The position numbers and the translations under genes were made by a program. This document shows, piece by piece, positions 1 to 6,310 of a DNA stretch of 8,749 nt. Below the pieces are notes generated by a model. It saw only the letters and a list, made by a program, of their open reading frames with translations. It did no database searches and was not told where the DNA came from. Every line of letters starts with the position of its first letter. The stretch's first letter is position 1. Origin of the DNA: Parabacteroides sp. (lineage in GTDB: Bacteria > Bacteroidota > Bacteroidia > Bacteroidales > Tannerellaceae); assembly GCA_019411205.1 (NCBI GenBank), contig DXRF01000108.1:1-8749 (forward strand), given 5' to 3'.

Positions 1-1118
1 TTCAACATCATAGGCATCAGCAGCATCAGCAAATCCTCGTTTTCTTCGTTTTCAGAAGGAACGATCAGACCGGCACGCGAAGGATCAGCCAATTCGAGTA
101 TCACCTCTTCCGAATTGATGTTGCTCAGTATTTCAATCAGATAAGTAGCTTTGAAACCGATGCTTAATTCGGTTCCGTCAAAGCTGCAGACAATTTTCTC
201 TTCTGCAGAAGTAGAGAAGTCGATGTCCTGTGCGGAAACAAGCATTTCGTTCTCCTTCAGCTGCAACTTGACAAGGCTGCTGGCCGGATTGGAGAAAACG
301 GAAACACGCTTCAAGGCATTCAGGAAAGAGATACGGTCGATTGTCACCTTGAAAGGATTTTCCTGCGGAATCACACTGTTGTAATTCGGATAACGGCCTT
401 CGATCAGGCGACATACCATTTCGAAATTAGCACAGTTGATATAGGCATTGTTATCATCAAACTTGATGCTGACCATCTCTCCTTCCTTTGATAAAAGACC
501 TTTCAAAAGATTCGCAGGCTTCTTCGGCAAAATGAAAGAAGCTCTTTCCGGTGATTTTACCGAAAGATTGCGCAGACGCACCAGCTTGTGACCGTCGGAA
601 GCCACGAATGTCAAATCGTCCGTGTGAATATCGAAATAGATACCGTTCATTACCGGACGGAGCTCGTCGTCAGCCGTTGCAAACAACGAACGGCTGATGC
701 CGTTCAGCAACATCTGCGCGTCCATCATGATTGAGATCACATTCTCATTCAGCGGTTTCTGCAGCGGATACGTGTCCCCTTTCTGTCCGATAAAATTATA
801 TTTACCATTCTGGAAATGGATAAAGATTTCCAGATTATCGTCGTTAATATCAAAAGTCAGCGGTTGTTCGGGCAACTCCTTCAACGGATCGAGCAAGATT
901 TTTGCCGAAACCGCGAAAAGTCCGCTTCCCTGTGCATTCATCACGTCAACGGATGTAACCAGACGTGTTTCAGCATCCGATGCTGTTATGGTAAGTTTAT
1001 TACCTTCCAGGTTGAAAAGGAAACTATCCAGGATCGGTAATGAATTCTTAGAAGCAATAACTTTGCTAATAGATTGCAAACGTGATAACAGCGCTGTGCT
1101 GGATACATCAAATCTCAT
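1..1118 (-). CDS. dnaN: DNA polymerase III beta subunit (sliding clamp), 3' end cut by the window
   Basis: The ring-shaped clamp tethers the replicative polymerase to DNA and is a docking platform for replication and repair proteins. The minus-strand frame opens with MRFDVSSTALLSRLQSISKV and gives 372 full codons before the window edge. It contains typical clamp sequence throughout, such as the ILDSFLF stretch near residue 30, the SDGHKLVRL segment of the middle domain, and the LMPMML ending, which matches the family's conserved MPM C-terminus. Bacterial clamps are about 366-375 residues in three similar domains, so only the last residue or few residues plus the stop are missing. The ATG at 1118 has no Shine-Dalgarno sequence, as is usual in this phylum. 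A candidate promoter lies about 100 bases upstream, so the gene is probably transcribed separately from the ribosomal protein operon behind it. Identification is secure. Confidence 0.97.
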   Translation of the reverse strand, partial: MRFDVSSTALLSRLQSISKVIASKNSLPILDSFLFNLEGNKLTITASDAETRLVTSVDVMNAQGSGLFAVSAKILLDPLKELPEQPLTFDINDDNLEIFIHFQNGKYNFIGQKGDTYPLQKPLNENVISIMMDAQMLLNGISRSLFATADDELRPVMNGIYFDIHTDDLTFVASDGHKLVRLRNLSVKSPERASFILPKKPANLLKGLLSKEGEMVSIKFDDNNAYINCANFEMVCRLIEGRYPNYNSVIPQENPFKVTIDRISFLNALKRVSVFSNPASSLVKLQLKENEMLVSAQDIDFSTSAEEKIVCSFDGTELSIGFKATYLIEILSNINSEEVILELADPSRAGLIVPSENEENEDLLMLLMPMML

Positions 1119-1219
1119 GGTTCTTAATTATTTATTTGTTTCTATTTATTATTTATCAACGTGTTGTAGGTTCGATTCACAGACAGCCCCTTAGTCGGAC
1201 AGCCACAGATTCGCCCATA

Positions 1220-1227
1220 CAAAATTA
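1220..1227 (-). promoter_or_regulatory. Candidate dnaN promoter, -7 box TAATTTTG
   Basis: On the minus strand TAATTTTG matches the Bacteroides sigma-ABfr -7 consensus TAnnTTTG exactly. It sits about 40 bases beyond the terminator of the upstream operon and roughly 100 bases before the dnaN start. I see no good TTTG -33 element at the usual 19-21 base spacing, so the call rests on the -7 box and the position. Confidence 0.5.
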
Positions 1228-1263
1228 TGAAAATATTCCATATAACCACCCGAATGAAGACAA

Positions 1264-1303
1264 AAAAAGAGGTCCTTCCCACTATGGAGAAGAACCTCTT
1301 TTT
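1264..1303 (-). terminator. Intrinsic terminator of the rpmB-rpmG-DUF4295 operon
   Basis: On the minus strand AAAAAGAGGTTCTTCTCC and GGGAAGGACCTCTTTTT form a long stem around a short ATAGT loop. Ten pairs are perfect at the base, followed by one C-A mismatch and one small bulge. A run of seven T follows in the leftward direction, about 20 bases after the DUF4295 stop. A shorter T run on the other strand could allow weak rightward termination, but no rightward gene precedes it. Confidence 0.85.
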
Positions 1304-1324
1304 GTATATTGATATTACGCTCTG

Positions 1325-1477
1325 TTATTTAGCGAAATATTCTTTAACAGCTTCGTTAGGAATCATTTCTTCCTGGAAGATGTAAGCACCGGTCTTCGGG
1401 GACTTAACCATCTTGATTACTTTAGAATAGGTACGACCGTCACCTTTCTTAAATGTTGCAACCGCTTTCTTTGCCAT
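1325..1477 (-). CDS. DUF4295 family small basic protein (50 residues)
   Basis: The protein opens MAKKAVATFKKGDGRTYSKV and ends EAVKEYFAK. It is 50 residues and lysine-rich. I recognise it as the DUF4295 family, known from Bacteroidota and usually encoded directly after rpmG. Its molecular function is not established. Its size, charge and constant position behind two large-subunit protein genes suggest a ribosome-associated role, which is inference. The gene starts 14 bases after the rpmG stop and has its own AGGAG ribosome binding site 8 bases before the ATG. A strong terminator follows. In many relatives I would expect ftsY and rimO next; here the next gene is dnaN. Confidence 0.9.
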   Translation of the reverse strand: MAKKAVATFKKGDGRTYSKVIKMVKSPKTGAYIFQEEMIPNEAVKEYFAK

Positions 1478-1485
1478 TGTTTAAT

Positions 1486-1490
1486 CTCCT
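1486..1490 (-). promoter_or_regulatory. Shine-Dalgarno sequence for the DUF4295 gene (AGGAG)
   Basis: The minus strand reads AGGAG with 8 bases to the ATG at 1477, within the intergenic gap after the rpmG stop. This is classical spacing. It is notable because most genes in this window, as in the phylum generally, have A/T-rich starts with no such motif. Confidence 0.75.
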
Positions 1491-1491
1491 C

Positions 1492-1680
1492 TTACTTAAT
1501 TTCTTTGTGTAACGTCATCTTCTTCAGGATAGGATTGTACTTCATCAGCTCCAATCTCTGAGTTGTATTCTTTCTGTTCTTTGTTGTAATATAACGAGAT
1601 GTACCCGGCATACCACTTTCTTTATGCTCTGTGCATTCAAGAATCACCTGAACTCTGTTACCTTTTGCTTTCTTTGCCAT
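1492..1680 (-). CDS. rpmG: 50S ribosomal protein L33 (bL33)
   Basis: This 62-residue protein begins MAKKAKGNRVQVILECTEHK and contains the family signature SRYITTKNRKNTTQRLELMKYNP. bL33 is a small large-subunit protein near the E site. It has a single Cys (residue 16) and no paired CxxC motifs, so it is the zinc-independent (C-minus) form. It lies 19 bases after rpmB and 14 bases before the DUF4295 gene on the same strand, in a single operon. An unusually strong Shine-Dalgarno sequence precedes the ATG. The length is normal for Bacteroidota. Confidence 0.97.
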   Translation of the reverse strand: MAKKAKGNRVQVILECTEHKESGMPGTSRYITTKNRKNTTQRLELMKYNPILKKMTLHKEIK

Positions 1681-1689
1681 TTCTTACTT

Positions 1690-1695
1690 CCTCCT
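1690..1695 (-). promoter_or_regulatory. Shine-Dalgarno sequence for rpmG (AGGAGG)
   Basis: The minus strand carries the full AGGAGG core inside GAGGAGGAAG, 9 bases before the rpmG ATG and just after the rpmB stop. It is the strongest such site in the window and contrasts with rpmB itself, whose start region has none. Confidence 0.8.
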
Positions 1696-1699
1696 CAAA

Positions 1700-1939
1700 T
1701 TAAGCGTTTAAATAACCTTTTTCAGCAGCTCTCTTAATGGCTGCATCCAAACCAAGTTTATTAATAGTACGCAAGCCAGCGGCTGAAATATTCAGGCTAA
1801 CCCAACAATCCTGTTCTACCCAGTAGAACTTTTTAGTAAACAGGTTCACATCAAACTTACGTTTCGTTCTTCTCTTAGAGTGAGAAACGTTGTTGCCAAC
1901 CATTGCTTTTTTTCCGGTAATTTGACAAATTTTCGACAT
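1700..1939 (-). CDS. rpmB: 50S ribosomal protein L28 (bL28)
   Basis: This 79-residue protein begins MSKICQITGKKAMVGNNVSH, the standard L28 opening (C..TGK followed by GNxVSHS), then a basic stretch SKRRTKRKFDVNL and the later SAAGLRTINKLGL segment. It is a structural component of the large ribosomal subunit. It is the first gene of the rpmB-rpmG-DUF4295 operon, read leftward from the promoter near 2061-2068. The start lacks a Shine-Dalgarno sequence. The 5' leader is fairly long (about 120 bases) and includes a possible 16-codon frame. Confidence 0.97.
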   Translation of the reverse strand: MSKICQITGKKAMVGNNVSHSKRRTKRKFDVNLFTKKFYWVEQDCWVSLNISAAGLRTINKLGLDAAIKRAAEKGYLNA

Positions 1940-1960
1940 TGCTAATTTTACTTTTTAATA

Positions 1961-2011
1961 TTACGAAATTAAGTCAACTCCTGCTATGTGTCTTCCCTTT
2001 TTGAACTGCAT
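1961..2011 (-). other. Possible leader mini-ORF upstream of rpmB (16 codons)
   Basis: Within the predicted rpmB 5' leader an ATG opens a short frame reading MQFKKGRHIAGVDLIS and then stops, 21 bases before the rpmB ATG. It is short enough to occur by chance, has no ribosome binding site, and matches no family I know. I list it because it lies entirely inside the untranslated leader and ends close to the rpmB start, where a translated uORF could influence ribosome loading. Confidence 0.2.
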
Positions 2012-2060
2012 CACGAACAAAAACAAAGATTCTAATAGAGTTTCTCTTCTTTACGGGGCA

Positions 2061-2068
2061 CAAAGGTA
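2061..2068 (-). promoter_or_regulatory. rpmB operon promoter, -7 box TACCTTTG
   Basis: TACCTTTG on the minus strand is an exact match to the Bacteroides -7 consensus TAnnTTTG. A partial -33 element (CTTG) lies 21 bases further upstream. Transcription would begin about 7 bases downstream and give a leader of about 115-120 bases before rpmB. The upstream half overlaps a 6-bp inverted repeat, TTGATT (2078-2083) and AATCAA (2095-2100), of unknown significance. Confidence 0.65.
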
Positions 2069-2108
2069 CAAATTATTTTGATTCACACACAAGAAATCAA
2101 CAAATAAA

Positions 2109-3371
2109 TCAACACTTTCTGCTATTTTTCCTTAATTTATTCTGTATAAAGGTGTCAAGACCCGCTGCCGCATAGATTGTTATCGCAAACAAGTAGGGAT
2201 AATGATAGCGGGAAGTGATCACGAACAAAACCGTTACCGCCGTACCTAAAACAGGAATCAGGAGATAGACATTCCGCTCCCTTAACAGATCGTGCCGATT
2301 CGTCCAAACATAATAAAAGAATAGCAAAAGCACAGTGTAATAGACAATGCTTTTTAACGCCAAGGTGATAATTAATTCCATTATCTTCAGATTATTACCC
2401 TCTACCTTTGAAAGTACGACTCTAAATCCCATATCCGGTTTTACACGCTCCGTCCAGGTATCTTCACAATATAATGCGACCAATTTGAAGGGCAGTTGGG
2501 AAATATACTGAAACGGGTGCTCCGATATCCAGCGGACCGACGCACGCTTTAACAGGCTGTCCCGCTCCATATAAGTGTAATCTCCGGGAGGAAGGCAAAT
2601 ATAATTGTCAGGATCACCGAAGCCGTTAAAATTGACCAAACCGTTTGCTTCATCAAAAGAACTCATCGCCAGGTTATAGCCTCCGGACACCGCTTGATAG
2701 ACAAAATGACCGGTCCTGTTCTTCGCGCTCTGCCCGATCAGGAAAACAGTCAAGACCAGTGGCAAGGTCAATGCGACATAAGACTGCCATCGGCGTTTTT
2801 GCACGATAAAAAGGAGCAAAATCACGAATAAAAAGACTATTGCCAGAGGCCGGAACCAGTTAGCCACAGCGATCAGCACACCGGCGACAACCACAGGAAA
2901 CAACCGGCGGAAGTTGCACAACAGCAGGGCTGTCAACAACAGGAAAGTAAAAGGCAAATCAGTCAATACGGCTATCGGAGCATATAGGTTTGAAAAAATC
3001 AACATATATAAAATAGCCGCGTAATACCCCGTTTTATTCGAAAACATCCGTCCGGCCAATTTCCGTATTTCAAATACCATTGCAATATTCATCAATAAAT
3101 TCAGCAACCGGACATAAGAAAAAGACCCGAACAGATGATAGATCCCGATCAAAAGGTTTACATAACCCGGACCGAAAATAAAATCCTCATATTGGTTGTG
3201 CACGTCCGGATACCAAGTACCTCTCGCGATACATTCCGAAGCCAAGTTCACATAAGCCAGGGCATCATCGTGGTTGGGCATATCCCAGTATTTTACTACC
3301 AGGCAAACCTGCAGGATCACCCATATGACAAGCATGATCCGAAAAACGGTCGGTAATTTTTTTCCAATCAT
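2109..3371 (-). CDS. Polytopic membrane protein, probable GT-C/GT39-like glycosyltransferase
   Basis: With the start at 3371 the product is 420 residues. After one N-terminal membrane helix comes MPNHDDALAYVNLA, with an Asp pair (residues 35-36) on the first outer loop. GT-C enzymes (ArnT/PMT type) place their catalytic Asp there. About nine or ten further hydrophobic segments follow, interrupted by a soluble loop at roughly residues 215-330, and the end has the RYHYPYLFAITIYAAAGL helix often seen in this class. Such enzymes move sugars from polyprenyl-phosphate donors onto lipids, glycans or proteins at the outer face of the inner membrane. The substrate here cannot be told. A longer frame opens at 3428, but the -7 box at 3394-3401 falls inside it and the added residues are basic and unlike a protein N-terminus. 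The gene stands alone, so neighbours give no hint. Membrane topology is secure; the enzyme class is moderately supported. Confidence 0.75.
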   Translation of the reverse strand: MIGKKLPTVFRIMLVIWVILQVCLVVKYWDMPNHDDALAYVNLASECIARGTWYPDVHNQYEDFIFGPGYVNLLIGIYHLFGSFSYVRLLNLLMNIAMVFEIRKLAGRMFSNKTGYYAAILYMLIFSNLYAPIAVLTDLPFTFLLLTALLLCNFRRLFPVVVAGVLIAVANWFRPLAIVFLFVILLLFIVQKRRWQSYVALTLPLVLTVFLIGQSAKNRTGHFVYQAVSGGYNLAMSSFDEANGLVNFNGFGDPDNYICLPPGDYTYMERDSLLKRASVRWISEHPFQYISQLPFKLVALYCEDTWTERVKPDMGFRVVLSKVEGNNLKIMELIITLALKSIVYYTVLLLFFYYVWTNRHDLLRERNVYLLIPVLGTAVTVLFVITSRYHYPYLFAITIYAAAGLDTFIQNKLRKNSRKC

Positions 3372-3393
3372 TCTTTTTGCTCTTTTTGGGAGA

Positions 3394-3401
3394 CAAAGAT
3401 A
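3394..3401 (-). promoter_or_regulatory. Promoter -7 box TATCTTTG for the membrane glycosyltransferase gene
   Basis: TATCTTTG on the minus strand matches TAnnTTTG exactly and would start transcription about 15 bases before the ATG at 3371. It excludes the longer start at 3428. No convincing TTTG -33 element is visible at the normal distance. Confidence 0.55.
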
Positions 3402-3539
3402 CAGCCTTTTCACCGGTAATCCGCCCATGATAGATTAATTCTATTGGTTCATTCAAGAGACAACAGGACGTATTTGCAACAAAATCAAACTCCGGATGGT
3501 TTTATTTTCAAAGAAGCATAAAATAAAAACGCATTAATT

Positions 3540-4142
3540 ATGACACGAGATTTTAAAGAAGCATTGAGACACCGCAGAACTTATTACCACATCACGGACA
3601 GTTCTCCGATATCAGACGAACAGATCAAGGAAATCATAGACTTTGCCGTCATGAACGTTCCTTCTGCCTTCAACTCGCAATCCTCCCGCATCGTATTGCT
3701 GTTAGGCAAGAATCATAAAAGACTTTGGGAGATCACGAAAGAGACTTTGAAGGAAATCGTCTCAGCAGAAGTCTTCAAAGGGACGGAGGCCAAAATAGAC
3801 GGAAGCCTGGCTGCCGGCTACGGAACGATCCTGTTCTTCGAAGACAAAGCGGTAGTCGAACAGTTGCAAGACTCCTTCCCTACTTACTACGACAAATTTC
3901 CGGTTTGGGCTCAGCAGACATCCGCCATGCACCAGCTGGCAATCTGGACAATGCTGGAAGATGCCGGTTTAGGTGCATCTCTTCAACATTATAACCCGCT
4001 GATCGACGAAACGGTACATGCGGAATGGAAACTCGACCCGAAATGGGAGCTGGTAGCCCAGATGCCTTTCGGAACGCCGACGGAAGGCCCCGGACCGAAA
4101 GAGATTAAACCGTTAGACAAAAGAGTCCTGGTTTTCAAGTAA
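3540..4142 (+). CDS. Nitroreductase family protein, Frm2-like
   Basis: This 200-residue protein should be an FMN-dependent NAD(P)H oxidoreductase of the nitroreductase fold. The N-terminal RHRRTYY (residues 10-16) has the phosphate-binding arginines, PSAFNSQSSR (41-50) is the flavin-contacting loop, and GLGASLQHYNP (143-153) followed by the PFGTP segment near 176 are typical of the Frm2/Hbn1-like subgroup. That subgroup includes yeast proteins tied to fatty-acid and oxidative-stress responses and bacterial proteins of unknown substrate, so the physiological substrate is open. It lies divergent to the membrane glycosyltransferase and 55 bases before lpdA on the same strand, so co-transcription is possible. 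I found no clear TAnnTTTG promoter in front of it; TATTTTCA at 3503-3510 is only a weak match. The start has no Shine-Dalgarno sequence. Confidence 0.9.
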   Translation: MTRDFKEALRHRRTYYHITDSSPISDEQIKEIIDFAVMNVPSAFNSQSSRIVLLLGKNHKRLWEITKETLKEIVSAEVFKGTEAKIDGSLAAGYGTILFFEDKAVVEQLQDSFPTYYDKFPVWAQQTSAMHQLAIWTMLEDAGLGASLQHYNPLIDETVHAEWKLDPKWELVAQMPFGTPTEGPGPKEIKPLDKRVLVFK

Positions 4143-4197
4143 AAGACTAGAAACCGTTTTAAGCATCGAAGAATGTCAAACTAAATTAAGCACAAAC

Positions 4198-5547
4198 ATG
4201 AATTACGATATTGCAATCATAGGGGGAGGACCGGCCGGCTATACCGCAGCTGAACGGGCGGCCGAAGGAGGTCTGAAGACTGTCCTCTTCGAAAAGAACG
4301 CCATCGGAGGCGTCTGCCTGAACGAAGGCTGTATTCCCACAAAAACGTTATTATACTCCGCCAAGATATTGGACAGTTTCAAAACATCCTCCAAATATGG
4401 CGTTTCACCGGAAGGAACGCCTTCTTTCGACATGGACAAGATCATCGGGCGTAAGAACCGAACGGTCAAAAAACTGACATCCGGTGTGAAGATGCGGCTC
4501 ACTTCGAGCGGAATCACAATCGTCGAGGGTACTGCCGTGTTGAACGGAGAAACGGACGGAATGATCCGTATACAATGCGGAAACGACCTTTTCACCGTCA
4601 AAAACGTCCTCCTCTGCACCGGCTCCGAAACGGTAATTCCCCCCATCAAGGGACTTTCAGAAACAGACTACTGGACTTCGCGGGAGGCGCTCGACAGTAA
4701 AGATCTCCCCAAAGAACTTGCCATCATAGGCGGCGGTGTCATCGGGATCGAGTTTGCCTCTTTCTTTACCAGCATGGGAGTTAAGGTAAAGGTGATAGAG
4801 ATGATGCCGGAAATACTCGGCGCGATGGATAAAGAGGCTTCCGCCATGCTCCGGAACGAATACGCCAAGAAAGGAGTGGAATTTCATCTGAACACAAAAG
4901 TGACCGAAGTCAACCCGAAAGAGGTCATTGTCGAAAAAGACGGCAAGACGAATACGATCTCCGCAGACAAAATCCTGGTCAGCGTAGGCCGACGGGCAAT
5001 TACCAAAAACTTAGGCCTGGAAAGCCTTTCCATCGAGACGGACCGCCGGGGCGTCCGAGTGAACGAATATATGCAGACTTCCCATCCACACGTTTATGCA
5101 GCCGGAGATATCACAGGATTCTCGCAACTGGCCCACACGGCCTATCGGGAAGGTGAGGTTGCCGTCAACCATATCCTGGGGAATGAGGAACGGATGGACT
5201 ACAGAGCTATTCCCGCCGTCGTCTACACCAATCCGGAAGTGGCCGGTGTGGGGAAGACGGAAGAGGAATTAAAAGCAAACGGAGAATACTACAACCTTGT
5301 CAAGATACCGATGACCTATTCCGGCCGCTTTGTCGCCGAAAACGAAACCGGCAACGGGCTATGCAAGCTCCTGACAAACGTGAACGGCCAGATCATCGGT
5401 TGCCATCTGGTGGGAAATCCAGCATCGGAGATCATCGTCATTGCCGGTATCGCCGTCGAGCACGGTTATACGGTCGATGAATTCAGGAAAACCGTATTTC
5501 CCCATCCGACTGTCGGAGAGGCAATACACGAAAGCCTTTACCTCTGA
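4198..5547 (+). CDS. lpdA: Dihydrolipoyl dehydrogenase (E3)
   Basis: E3 reoxidises the dihydrolipoyl arm of E2 and passes electrons through FAD to NAD+. The 449-residue protein has the FAD-binding GGGPAG motif (9-14), the redox-active disulfide in GGVCLNEGCIPTK (Cys40 and Cys45), the NAD-binding GGGVIG motif (178-183), the second FAD motif AAGDITG (301-307), and the catalytic HPTVGE near the C-terminus (His436 and Glu441), which acts across the dimer. All key residues are intact and the length is slightly short of the usual 460-475. The stop codon is followed after only 2 bases by the lipoate ligase start, so translation is likely coupled. Its position ahead of lplA, E2 and E1 suggests it is the E3 of that complex, although E3 can also be shared with glycine cleavage. 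Confidence 0.97.
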   Translation: MNYDIAIIGGGPAGYTAAERAAEGGLKTVLFEKNAIGGVCLNEGCIPTKTLLYSAKILDSFKTSSKYGVSPEGTPSFDMDKIIGRKNRTVKKLTSGVKMRLTSSGITIVEGTAVLNGETDGMIRIQCGNDLFTVKNVLLCTGSETVIPPIKGLSETDYWTSREALDSKDLPKELAIIGGGVIGIEFASFFTSMGVKVKVIEMMPEILGAMDKEASAMLRNEYAKKGVEFHLNTKVTEVNPKEVIVEKDGKTNTISADKILVSVGRRAITKNLGLESLSIETDRRGVRVNEYMQTSHPHVYAAGDITGFSQLAHTAYREGEVAVNHILGNEERMDYRAIPAVVYTNPEVAGVGKTEEELKANGEYYNLVKIPMTYSGRFVAENETGNGLCKLLTNVNGQIIGCHLVGNPASEIIVIAGIAVEHGYTVDEFRKTVFPHPTVGEAIHESLYL

Positions 5548-5549
5548 TT

Positions 5550-6284
5550 ATGCTTTATATCGACAATCCATACACCGATGCCTGGTTCAACCTGGCAGCC
5601 GAGGAGTATCTGCTCAAGAGTTTTTCGGACGACATCTTCATGTTGTGGCAGAACGAACCGTCCGTCATCATCGGCAAGCATCAGAACGTATGGGACGAGA
5701 TAAACCGGAACTATATACAGGAGAAACATATCAAAGTCGTACGCCGCTATTCCGGTGGCGGGGCCGTCTATCACGATTCCGGCAACCTGAATGTCACCTT
5801 TATACAAAACAGCAAGGAACTTACATCCGGCACATTCACAGCCCGGCTGATCGCTTTCCTTGCCACATTCGGCATCCGGGCAGAGGCTGACGAACGGCAG
5901 GCACTCACGATCGACGGGTTGAAAATATCGGGCAGTGCACAATCCATCCACAAAGGCAGGATCTTACACCATGCCACCCTCCTTTTCTCTACCGACCTGT
6001 ATCGCCTGGCAACCGCCCTCAAAAGTACAGGGCAGAGAGCGGAAAAAAACGAGGTGCAGCCCACTCCTTTTCATGTCAAGTCCGTAAGAAGCCCGGTCAC
6101 CAACATATGCACCTATACCCGCAAAGCGGTATCTATCGGAGAATTCAGAGATGCACTTCTGAACTATTTTACAGAAAACAAGACGGACGCCCGTCCCTAT
6201 TCATTCACTGAAAATGATTTGAACGCCATCCGGTCCCTGCGTGATTACAAATATGCAACACCGGCTTGGAACTTCAATATCTGA
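5550..6284 (+). CDS. lplA: Lipoate--protein ligase, short form without C-terminal domain
   Basis: The enzyme activates lipoate with ATP and transfers it to a lysine on lipoyl domains. The 244-residue product opens MLYIDNPYTDAWFNLAAEEY and has the lipoate/ATP-binding motif RRYSGGGAVYHD (65-76), followed by SGNLNVTF, and the conserved LKISGSAQ (124-131), where Lys125 should contact lipoyl-AMP. Classical LplA proteins are about 330-340 residues with a C-terminal accessory domain. This one stops right after TPAWNFNI, which resembles the W-x-W/F-N-F linker leading into that domain, and the next gene begins 26 bases later, so the domain is absent rather than displaced. It may act alone, need a separate LplB-like partner, or work as a transferase. 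Its place between E3 and E2 points to the E2 lipoyl domain as a substrate. Confidence 0.9.
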   Translation: MLYIDNPYTDAWFNLAAEEYLLKSFSDDIFMLWQNEPSVIIGKHQNVWDEINRNYIQEKHIKVVRRYSGGGAVYHDSGNLNVTFIQNSKELTSGTFTARLIAFLATFGIRAEADERQALTIDGLKISGSAQSIHKGRILHHATLLFSTDLYRLATALKSTGQRAEKNEVQPTPFHVKSVRSPVTNICTYTRKAVSIGEFRDALLNYFTENKTDARPYSFTENDLNAIRSLRDYKYATPAWNFNI

Positions 6285-6310
6285 ACAAACATAAAATACA
6301 CATTTAAACT

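Noticed and set aside
178..414. Short open frames on both strands within dnaN
   Set aside because: They overlap the unambiguous dnaN frame and encode nothing recognisable.
1163..1204. A T-loop-like stretch (GTTCGATTC at 1169-1177) and a GACAGCC direct repeat (1182-1188, 1198-1204) upstream of dnaN, suggesting a tRNA fragment
   Set aside because: The flanking bases do not pair as a T-stem, no acceptor, D or anticodon arm can be assembled, and the repeats are too short to mean much.
2078..2100. Inverted repeat TTGATT/AATCAA as terminator of the membrane glycosyltransferase gene or an operator for rpmB
   Set aside because: The stem is only 6 A/T-rich pairs with an 11-base loop and no proper T run, so it could easily be chance.
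3471..3510. Promoter for the nitroreductase gene using TTTG (3473-3476) and TATTTTCA (3503-3510)
   Set aside because: The spacing is 26 bases instead of 19-21 and the -7 element lacks the final TTTG, so the match is too weak to call.
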